A DNA stretch of 7,661 nt from Smithellaceae bacterium (GTDB lineage: Bacteria; Desulfobacterota; Syntrophia; Syntrophales; Smithellaceae), in contig JAQVQT010000027.1 of the NCBI GenBank assembly GCA_028701435.1, positions 7,022-14,682 of the forward strand, in the 5' to 3' direction. This document shows positions 1-5,559 of this stretch, one piece after another. The notes below the pieces were generated by a model. That model searched no databases and was not told the DNA's origin. It saw only the letters and a program-made list of their open reading frames with translations. A program made the position numbers and the translations under genes. How positions within the stretch are numbered: position 1 is the first letter of the stretch; each line of letters opens with the position of its first letter.

Positions 1-279
1 AAGGAACAGGCCCGGGCCATCGCGAAGAGCCTGGTGGAAGAAAAACTCGCCGCCTGCGTCCAGATTATCGATTCCGTCGAAAGCACGTACCGCTGGAAGG
101 GCGAAGTGGAGAGCGCCCGGGAATGCCTGTGCCTGATCAAAACCCGCAAGACCCTGTTTGGCAAAGTCAAAGCCGCGATCAAAGCGCTGCATTCCTACGA
201 GACTCCTGAAATCATTGCGGTTCCTGTCGTTTGCGGCAGCGAAGACTATCTGCGGTGGCTCGATGAATCCCTGACTTAA
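1..279 (+). CDS. cutA: CutA divalent-cation tolerance protein (5' end missing)
   Basis: The 3' 92 codons of a CutA1-family gene are present; the start lies outside the window. CutA proteins are small soluble trimers with a ferredoxin-like fold, linked in E. coli to copper/divalent cation tolerance, though their exact role is unsettled. Visible family landmarks (residues of the fragment) are EEKLAACVQI (13-22) with the conserved Cys19, YRWKGEVE (30-37), the strand LIKT (45-48), HSYETPEIIAVPV (64-76) and the C-terminal YLRWLDESL (83-91). Compared with the 112-residue E. coli protein, only the first strand (about 12-20 residues) is missing. The open frame runs to the left edge, and an internal GTG at 34 is a conserved Val, not a start. 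The gene is codirectional with tkt after 66 bases. That gap holds no convincing terminator, so cotranscription is possible but unproven. Confidence 0.93.
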   Translation, partial: KEQARAIAKSLVEEKLAACVQIIDSVESTYRWKGEVESARECLCLIKTRKTLFGKVKAAIKALHSYETPEIIAVPVVCGSEDYLRWLDESLT

Positions 280-345
280 ATTTTACGTGCAATAATCGCA
301 GGTTTGTTTTAAGGAAATCTCCGTGAAAAAATTCAAGGAGACATT

Positions 346-2406
346 ATGGCGGACAAAAACGAGCTGGAAAAGAAATGCATTGATACTATAAGGTTTTTGG
401 CGGCGGACGCCGTTGAAAAGGCCAAATCCGGCCACCCGGGCATGGCGCTGGGCGCGGCGCCGACGGCCTTTACGCTGTGGACCAAACATTTAAAACATAA
501 TCCTGAAAATCCAGATTGGCCGGACCGGGACCGTTTTGTCCTGTCGGCCGGGCACGCCTCGATGCTTCTCTACGCGCTTCTGCATCTGACCGGCTATGAC
601 CTGACGCTCACCGACATTAAAAATTTCCGCCAGTGGGGCAGCCGAACGCCGGGGCACCCCGAGTACCGCCATGTGCCGGGTGTGGAAGTCACCACCGGAC
701 CGCTGGGGCAGGGACTGGCCAATGCCGTCGGCATGGCCGCAGCCGAAGCGCATCTCGCTTTCCGTTTCAACCGCGAAGGTCAGAAGATCATCGATCATTA
801 CACCTACGTCATGGCCAGTGATGGAGATTTAATGGAGGGTTTGGCCGCGGAATCCTGTTCTCTTGCGGGCCACTTGCGCCTGGGCAAGCTCATTGTTTTG
901 TATGACGACAACCGTGTGTCTCTGGCCGGTTCCACGGGCCTGACCTTTACCGAAGACGTCGAAATGCGCTTTAAATCCTACGGTTGGCAGGTGCAGAAGG
1001 TCAAAGACGGGAACGACGTGGCCGCCATTGACCGGGCCATTAAAAAAGCCAAAAAAGAAAAAGAAAAACCTTCGCTTATCTGCGTGCGGACCACCATCGG
1101 CTACGGCGCTCCCGGCAAGCAGGGCCTGTGCGATTCGCACGGCTCTCCGCTGGGAGAAAAGGAATTAAACGGCGCCAAAGAGGCCTGCGCCTGGCCCACG
1201 GAGCAGGCATTTCATGTTTCCGGCGAGGTCGCAAAATTTTTCCGCCGGGCGGTTTCCCACGGGAGAAAGTACGAGCACGCCTGGCGGGAGAAGCTGGCTG
1301 CCTGCCGCCGGACAAACCCGGCGCTGGCTGCCGAACTGGAAAGAGCGCTTTCGGGCCAACTGCCTTCCGGCTGGGACACGGATCTGGCCGAATTTCCGGC
1401 CGGGTCCAAGGATATGGCCACGCGCAAGGCTTCGGAAGCTGTGATGCAGATGATCGCCGCCAGAGTGCCGGAGCTGGCCGGCGGATCGGCGGACCTGAAT
1501 CCCTCGACCTGCACATGGCTCAAGGGTATGGGTGATTTTCAAAGTCCGGCGTTGAGCAGGGAAGGTTTGCACGGCATGGTGGGCGGCGCCTGGGATTATT
1601 CGGGGCGCAATATCCATTACGGCGTGCGCGAGCATGCGATGGGCGCCATCTCGGTGGGGCTCGCGCTGCACGGCGGCGTGATCCCCTACACGGCGACCTT
1701 TCTGACCTTTGCCGACTATATGCGCCCGCCCATGCGGCTGGCCGCCCTGATGGGGCTGCGCGTCATTTTCGTCTTTACGCATGACAGCGTCGGCGTGGGC
1801 GAAGACGGCCCGACGCATCAGCCGGTCGAGCAGATTATGAATTTACGCCAGATTCCCAACATGACGGTGATCCGGCCGGCGGACGCCAACGAAACACTGG
1901 AAGCCTGGCGTCTGGCGCTTGCCAACACGACCGGGCCGACGTCGCTGATTTTCAGCCGGCAGAACCTGCCGCTTCTGGATCGCTCCGTCTGCGCGCCCGC
2001 CTCCTGCGCGGGCCGGGGCGGCTATGTTCTGTGGGAGTCGTCCGTCCTCGAGCCGAACATTATCCTGATCGCCACCGGTTCGGAAGTCGTCCTGGCGCTG
2101 GAAGCGGGCCGCAGGCTGGCGCAGGAAGGGACCCGCGTCCGCGTTGTATCGCTGCCCAGCTGGGAAATCTTCGACCGCCAACCCAGGGAATACCGGGATT
2201 CGGTCCTGCTGCCGAGGATCAGTGCGCGCCTGGCCGTGGAGGCGGGGATCAAGCTGGGATGGGAGCATTATGTCGGGCTTTCGGGAAAGATCATCGGTAT
2301 GGAAACTTTCGGAGCGTCCGCGCCGGGGCCGGTGCTGTATGAAAAGTTTGGCTTCACGTCCGACGGCATTTTTGCGGCGGCCAGAGAATTACTGACCATT
2401 CGCTGA
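346..2406 (+). CDS. tkt: Transketolase
   Basis: Cytosolic thiamine-diphosphate enzyme of the pentose phosphate pathway. It moves two-carbon ketol units between xylulose-5-P and ribose-5-P or erythrose-4-P. At 686 residues it is a complete family member (E. coli TktA 663). The N-terminal ThDP domain shows SGHPG with His30, His70 (SAGHAS), GHPE (103-106), [13 protein letters not shown] (117-129), the Mg/ThDP motif SDGDLMEG (158-165) to DDNR (187-190), and SHGSPLG with His265. The pyrimidine domain has the phosphate-binding Arg360, ADLNPST (382-388), catalytic Glu429 in YGVREH, and His479 in [17 protein letters not shown]. The C-terminal domain carries ATGSEV (576-581). All expected catalytic residues are present. 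The ATG start has AAGGAG at 335-340, five bases upstream. A Lys-rich stretch (233-241) gives local A-runs. No strong own promoter is seen in 280-345. The isomerase gene follows after 15 bases in the same frame, suggesting one transcript. Confidence 0.97.
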   Translation: MADKNELEKKCIDTIRFLAADAVEKAKSGHPGMALGAAPTAFTLWTKHLKHNPENPDWPDRDRFVLSAGHASMLLYALLHLTGYDLTLTDIKNFRQWGSRTPGHPEYRHVPGVEVTTGPLGQGLANAVGMAAAEAHLAFRFNREGQKIIDHYTYVMASDGDLMEGLAAESCSLAGHLRLGKLIVLYDDNRVSLAGSTGLTFTEDVEMRFKSYGWQVQKVKDGNDVAAIDRAIKKAKKEKEKPSLICVRTTIGYGAPGKQGLCDSHGSPLGEKELNGAKEACAWPTEQAFHVSGEVAKFFRRAVSHGRKYEHAWREKLAACRRTNPALAAELERALSGQLPSGWDTDLAEFPAGSKDMATRKASEAVMQMIAARVPELAGGSADLNPSTCTWLKGMGDFQSPALSREGLHGMVGGAWDYSGRNIHYGVREHAMGAISVGLALHGGVIPYTATFLTFADYMRPPMRLAALMGLRVIFVFTHDSVGVGEDGPTHQPVEQIMNLRQIPNMTVIRPADANETLEAWRLALANTTGPTSLIFSRQNLPLLDRSVCAPASCAGRGGYVLWESSVLEPNIILIATGSEVVLALEAGRRLAQEGTRVRVVSLPSWEIFDRQPREYRDSVLLPRISARLAVEAGIKLGWEHYVGLSGKIIGMETFGASAPGPVLYEKFGFTSDGIFAAARELLTIR

Positions 2407-2408
2407 AG

Positions 2409-2414
2409 AAGGAG
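2409..2414 (+). promoter_or_regulatory. Ribosome binding site fixing the GTG start of the isomerase gene
   Basis: AAGGAG lies seven bases before GTG at 2422, immediately after the tkt TGA. There is no ATG in this frame between the tkt stop and codon 24, so this site supports GTG as the start. It lies within the 15-base tkt-pgi gap, consistent with coupled translation. Confidence 0.75.
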
Positions 2415-2421
2415 CAAAGGG

Positions 2422-4116
2422 GTGCAGACCGCCGGGATTTCTTTTTTACTGGGGCCCTACCAGAACTACATCGCGAACGCGCTGGATAAAATGAGCCGCG
2501 GCAACATCGCCGCGCGCATCTGGGCCAACGACTTTCATGTCTGGAAGCCGTCGCCCGCGGAAATCGCCAACCGGCTGGGGTGGCTGCACGCGCCCGTGGA
2601 GACGTCCGCGCACGTCAGCGAGATCCGCGCTTCGGTGGAGCCCTTCACCAACGGCGGCATCGACGATGTTGTCCTTCTGGGCATGGGCGGATCGAGCCTG
2701 TCGGCGGAAGTGTTCAGCGGCATCTTTGGCAGCGCGCCGGGCTTCCCGAGGCTGCAGATTCTGGACACCACCGATCCGGTGGTCATTCGGCGCGTGGCGC
2801 GCGGGCTCAACCTTGCCAAAACTCTTTTCATCGTTTCCTCCAAGTCCGGAAAGACATTGGAGATCCGCTCGCTGTTTCATTATTTTTACAACCTGGCCGA
2901 CCGGACGCCGGGGGTTTCGGCCAATGAGCATTTCATGTTCATTACCGATGAAGGCAGCCCGATGCTGACCCAGGCGTGGCAGCTCCAGCTTCCGTATGTT
3001 TTTTCCAACAATCCCAACATCGGCGGACGCTATGCGGCTCTGTCGCTGGTGGGCATCATTCCCGCCGCGCTCATCGGCGTTTCCATTGAAAAGCTTCTTC
3101 AGAACGCGATGGCCGTGGCCAACCGGGAGAAGGCGGATTTCTTTTCCGGCCGGGGAGGCTCCACCGGGTTTCTGCTGGGCGCCGCTCTGGGCACGCTGGC
3201 ACAGTACGGCCGTGACAAACTCACGCTGATGCTTCCGCCCCCCTGGAAGCCTTTCGGCGACTGGCTGGAGCAGCTTCTGGCGGAAAGCCTCGGCAAGGAA
3301 GGCAAGGGAGTTCTGCCGGTGCTGAACGAACCGCCGCTGGACGTGAGCCTGTATGGGAACGACCGCGTATTTGTCGCCTTTCATCATGACGACGACGAAT
3401 GGGCTTCGCGGATTTCAGAGCTGGCGGGCGCGGGACATCCCGTCCTCAAAATCCGGATCAACGGCTTTTATGATCTGGGCGGCCAGATGTTTTTGTGGGA
3501 AGTGGCGACGGCCGTCGCCGCCCACATCATGGGAATCAATCCCTTTGACCAGCCGGATGTTGAAGCGACCAAAACGCACACGAACCGAATGATTGAGGAA
3601 TTCCGGGAGAACAGGAAATGGCCGGCGCCCAAACCCGCGCTGACCTCGGAGGCCTGCGAGGTTTACGGCGAGGTTTCCGCCCGAACGCTTTCGGCCGCGC
3701 TTGCGAAATTTCTTGCGCAGGCCGGGGAAGGCGCCTACGTGGGATTGCAGGTTTATCTCAGCCCGTCCCCCGCCATCGACGACGCGCTGCAGAAGCTGCG
3801 TCTGGCGATTTCCAGCCGGCACAAAATGGCCGTCACGATCGGCTACGGCCCCCGCTATCTGCATTCGGTGGGCCAGCTTCACAAGGGAGACGCAGGCCGC
3901 GGTCTGTTTATTCAAATGACCGGGCCGAACAAATCGGATATCGGCATTCCCGACGAGCTGGGCAGGCCCGACTCGTTTCTGACCTTTGGGGAGCTCAAGG
4001 CCGCGCAGGCCGAAGCGGACCGCCTGGCGCTTTTGGACAAAGGGCGGAGAGTTCTTCGCCTTCACTGGAAAAAAGAAGCGGCGGGCGGAATCCGGGCGCT
4101 GGCCAAAAGTCTTTAG
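2422..4116 (+). CDS. pgi: Glucose-6-phosphate isomerase, stand-alone version of the transaldolase/isomerase-fusion type
   Basis: Predicted to interconvert glucose-6-P and fructose-6-P in the cytosol, using two SIS (sugar isomerase) domains. Over its 564 residues, SIS motifs appear in order: GMGGSSL (87-93), SSKSGKTLE (139-147), GGRYAALS (201-208), [10 protein letters not shown] (287-296) with Glu288 matching the catalytic Glu of the family ESxGK motif, and [14 protein letters not shown] (371-384) ending in the expected catalytic Lys384. The NPFDQPDVE variant and the later [16 protein letters not shown] (474-489) are, from family knowledge, typical of the isomerase half of bifunctional transaldolase/isomerase proteins of about 950 residues. 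No transaldolase domain is present here; the frame opens directly after the tkt stop. Two motif positions differ from what I expect: Lys144 for Thr and Ala205 for Ser, both near the sugar phosphate. Sequence identity as an isomerase-family protein is clear; full activity is an inference. Confidence 0.88.
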   Translation: MQTAGISFLLGPYQNYIANALDKMSRGNIAARIWANDFHVWKPSPAEIANRLGWLHAPVETSAHVSEIRASVEPFTNGGIDDVVLLGMGGSSLSAEVFSGIFGSAPGFPRLQILDTTDPVVIRRVARGLNLAKTLFIVSSKSGKTLEIRSLFHYFYNLADRTPGVSANEHFMFITDEGSPMLTQAWQLQLPYVFSNNPNIGGRYAALSLVGIIPAALIGVSIEKLLQNAMAVANREKADFFSGRGGSTGFLLGAALGTLAQYGRDKLTLMLPPPWKPFGDWLEQLLAESLGKEGKGVLPVLNEPPLDVSLYGNDRVFVAFHHDDDEWASRISELAGAGHPVLKIRINGFYDLGGQMFLWEVATAVAAHIMGINPFDQPDVEATKTHTNRMIEEFRENRKWPAPKPALTSEACEVYGEVSARTLSAALAKFLAQAGEGAYVGLQVYLSPSPAIDDALQKLRLAISSRHKMAVTIGYGPRYLHSVGQLHKGDAGRGLFIQMTGPNKSDIGIPDELGRPDSFLTFGELKAAQAEADRLALLDKGRRVLRLHWKKEAAGGIRALAKSL

Positions 4117-4139
4117 CTTTCGTCAATCAACGGCGAAGG

Positions 4140-4718
4140 TCACCGTGCTTCGGCGATCACGCGAAGAATTTCCGGCGCGTGGCGTTCGGGCGCGGCGGGA
4201 ATCGCCTTCGGATAGCCCAGAATCATCGGCGCGACAATGCGCAGGTTTTCGGAAAGCCCCAACTCACCCCGAAGCTTTGCATCGCGGATGTTCGCTCCGA
4301 GCGCGACCCAGCAGGTGCCCAGTCCCCGGGCGGCTGCCGCGAACATGATGTAGGAGGCCGCAAGCGCCGCGTCCACGTCAAGAGAACCCACCGATTTCGG
4401 CCCGGCGACAAAAATCAAGCAGGGCGCGTTGTAAAACACATTGAAATTTTCATCCTGTAGCAGATTCACATACTGTGGATTCAGGGCGATCTTCTTGTCG
4501 CCGTGATCCTTCAGAAGACAGGCCTTGCTCTCGTCGGACAGATTTTTGATGGCCTTGCGGCACTGGACAACGACAAAGCGGCAGGGCTGGTTGTTGCTGG
4601 CGGAAGGCGCCAGCGTTGCATCCCGAAGAATTTCCTCGACGAGCGACAGCGGAACCGCCTTGTCCTCAAAGTCCCGGATCGCCCTTCTCTTTTGCAGAAG
4701 CTCGGAAAAAGTCATCAT
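4140..4718 (-). CDS. Nitroreductase-family FMN oxidoreductase
   Basis: A 192-residue member of the nitroreductase superfamily, usually cytosolic homodimers with FMN at the interface that reduce nitro compounds, quinones or other acceptors with NAD(P)H. The natural substrate cannot be told from sequence. Evidence: N-terminal RRAIRDF (11-17; FMN phosphate-binding Arg pattern), APSASNNQPCRF (37-48), the helix DAALAASYIMFAAAARGLG (116-134) leading to GTCW (134-137), and the C-terminal APMILGYPK (163-171). The length is normal for the short single-domain subgroup. Of two adjacent ATG codons, the first (4718) is preferred because AGGAG at 4727-4731 lies eight bases away. It is the second gene of a two-gene unit behind the membrane protease; the 21-base gap contains its ribosome binding site. 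Its 3' end faces the isomerase gene with only 23 bases between stops and no clear terminator. Confidence 0.9.
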   Translation of the reverse strand: MMTFSELLQKRRAIRDFEDKAVPLSLVEEILRDATLAPSASNNQPCRFVVVQCRKAIKNLSDESKACLLKDHGDKKIALNPQYVNLLQDENFNVFYNAPCLIFVAGPKSVGSLDVDAALAASYIMFAAAARGLGTCWVALGANIRDAKLRGELGLSENLRIVAPMILGYPKAIPAAPERHAPEILRVIAEAR

Positions 4719-4739
4719 GGTTTTTTCTCCTTTCTTCGT

Positions 4740-5372
4740 TTATCCCGGAAGAAACAGCGATATCAATGTGATGATGCCGTATTGAAGCGCGGCAATCACC
4801 GGATTCAGCGCCCCCAGAAGCAGCAGGCCCAGCACAATGAAGAAGCCGAAGGGCTCGATCTGGTAGAGCACGCGGTTAAACGATTCCGGCGTGAATCCCA
4901 TCAGGATTTTGGAGCCGTCCAGGGGCGGAATCGGAATCAGATTGAACGCGGCGAGCAGAATGTTGATATACGCCAGTGTGTAAAGCACCGAATAGATCAT
5001 ACCGCCCGGTTCGGGGGAAAAAAGCCGCCACAGCAAAAGCGCGAAAAAAGCGATGAGCATGTTGGCCGTCACGCCCGCGGCCGAGACGAGAATGAGCCCC
5101 TTGCGCCGTTGCGGCGCGGGAATGTTTTCCAGATTGACCGGGACCGGCCTGGCCCAGCCGAATCCGATCACAAGCAGCATGAGCGACCCGATGGGGTCCA
5201 GATGTTTGATGGGGTTGAGCGTCAGCCTTCCCAGCCATTTGGCCGTTTCGTCGCCCATTCGGTAAGCGACCCAGCCGTGCGCCAGTTCGTGGAAGATCAC
5301 CGAGTACAACAGCAGGACGGCCAGCATCACGAAGGCGGCCGGATCGCTGATCAGCAGGCGGATTAAACCCAT
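4740..5372 (-). CDS. Site-2 protease family (M50) membrane zinc metalloprotease
   Basis: A 210-residue polytopic membrane protein of the short S2P/M50 group (YwhC-like, no PDZ or CBS domain visible). Such enzymes cut within or near membrane helices; no substrate can be named here. The zinc motif HELAH is at 28-32 in the first hydrophobic segment (about 12-34). The third zinc ligand is the Asp (152) of NLIPIPPLDGSK (144-155). Other family landmarks are LGRLTLNPIKHLDPIG (47-62) and GWARPVPVN (72-80). Further hydrophobic segments lie at about 60-74, 92-118, 125-148 and 174-208. The frame stays open upstream to an ATG at 5429, but that 19-residue extension is polar and has no convincing ribosome site. 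The chosen ATG has GGAG eight bases upstream and begins with the hydrophobic family-like N-terminus. It heads the unit that continues into the nitroreductase gene. Confidence 0.9.
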   Translation of the reverse strand: MGLIRLLISDPAAFVMLAVLLLYSVIFHELAHGWVAYRMGDETAKWLGRLTLNPIKHLDPIGSLMLLVIGFGWARPVPVNLENIPAPQRRKGLILVSAAGVTANMLIAFFALLLWRLFSPEPGGMIYSVLYTLAYINILLAAFNLIPIPPLDGSKILMGFTPESFNRVLYQIEPFGFFIVLGLLLLGALNPVIAALQYGIITLISLFLPG

Positions 5373-5380
5373 TCGACATT

Positions 5381-5384
5381 CTCC
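5381..5384 (-). promoter_or_regulatory. Ribosome binding site deciding the M50 protease start
   Basis: On the minus strand GGAG is followed by eight bases and then ATG at 5372. This is the best translation signal upstream of the protease gene and favours the 210-residue form over the 229-residue one starting at 5429. An ATG at 5379 is out of frame. Confidence 0.6.
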
Positions 5385-5404
5385 ATTCTTTGTCGATCGC
5401 GGGG

Positions 5405-5426
5405 CGTCCGGAAGATTTTCGTCCGG
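5405..5426. repeat. Short direct repeat CGTCCGG x2, also a 5-bp inverted repeat
   Basis: CGTCCGG occurs at 5405-5411 and again at 5420-5426, exactly 15 bases apart. The same bases can form a 5-bp stem (5408-5412 with 5422-5426) around a nine-base loop. It would lie in the untranslated leader of the protease transcript if the promoter at 5445-5473 is real. It may be a regulator site or simply chance; such short repeats are expected fairly often. Confidence 0.2.
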
Positions 5427-5444
5427 CATCTATTCCCTTGCGGG

Positions 5445-5473
5445 AGCATAAAGCATGAAGACGCGATATTCAA
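5445..5473 (-). promoter_or_regulatory. Candidate sigma-70-type promoter for the protease-nitroreductase unit
   Basis: Read on the minus strand, TTGAAT (5473-5468) is followed by a 17-base spacer and TATGCT (5450-5445). Each box matches the consensus at four of six positions with ideal spacing. Transcription would begin near 5438, giving an untranslated leader of roughly 65 bases before the ATG at 5372. It lies in the divergent spacer where a promoter is needed. Confidence 0.4.
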
Positions 5474-5487
5474 CAGAAGTTTTCATC

Positions 5488-5517
5488 TTGACAGACAGCG
5501 CGTTTAATTTGTAGGGA
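5488..5517 (+). promoter_or_regulatory. Candidate promoter for the acyl-CoA ligase gene (good -35, weak -10)
   Basis: A perfect TTGACA box lies at 5488-5493. The best -10 partner I can find is TAGGGA at 5512-5517 with an 18-base spacer, which is poor. AT-rich TTTAAT at 5503-5508 is too close to the -35. Placement upstream of the ATG at 5560 is sensible, but the weak -10 means either an activator-dependent promoter or a chance hexamer. Confidence 0.25.
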
Positions 5518-5559
5518 TGATCCGCACTTTTAATCTCCTGCAGAAAAGGAACTCAAATC

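Noticed and set aside
291..296. AATAAT, a possible -10 box upstream of tkt
   Set aside because: No acceptable -35 at 16-18 bases; the nearest candidate CTGACT (271-276) is only 14 bases away.
1041..1067. A-rich run with AAAAAAG heptamers in tkt, resembling a dnaX-type frameshift site
   Set aside because: The heptamers are not in the phase required for a tandem -1 slip (they read AAA AAA G), no downstream stimulatory stem was noticed, and the run simply encodes a Lys-rich segment of a complete transketolase.
1165..1818. 217-codon minus-strand open frame inside tkt
   Set aside because: Antisense shadow in a gene whose every motif is accounted for on the plus strand.
2446..3387. 313-codon minus-strand open frame inside pgi
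   Set aside because: Codon-register antisense shadow of the isomerase gene, for the same codon-bias reason; no recognisable motifs and no ribosome site considered convincing.
4134..4152. Small hairpin (CGAAG/CTTCG, nine-base loop) at the convergent ends of pgi and the nitroreductase gene
   Set aside because: Five-bp stem with no T-run on either strand; too weak to call a terminator.
3618..4460. 280-codon plus-strand open frame bridging pgi and the nitroreductase gene
   Set aside because: Out-of-frame shadow of pgi continuing antisense to the nitroreductase gene; Arg/Gly/Ala-rich composition typical of wrong-frame GC-rich DNA.
4503..5366. 287-codon plus-strand open frame across the nitroreductase and protease genes
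   Set aside because: Codon-register antisense of both minus-strand genes, which happen to share a frame. Its product is Gln/Arg/His-rich without motifs.
5373..5429. 19-residue N-terminal extension of the M50 protease from an ATG at 5429
   Set aside because: Polar sequence unlike the family, no good ribosome site, and it begins almost at the predicted transcription start; the ATG at 5372 has GGAG at eight bases.
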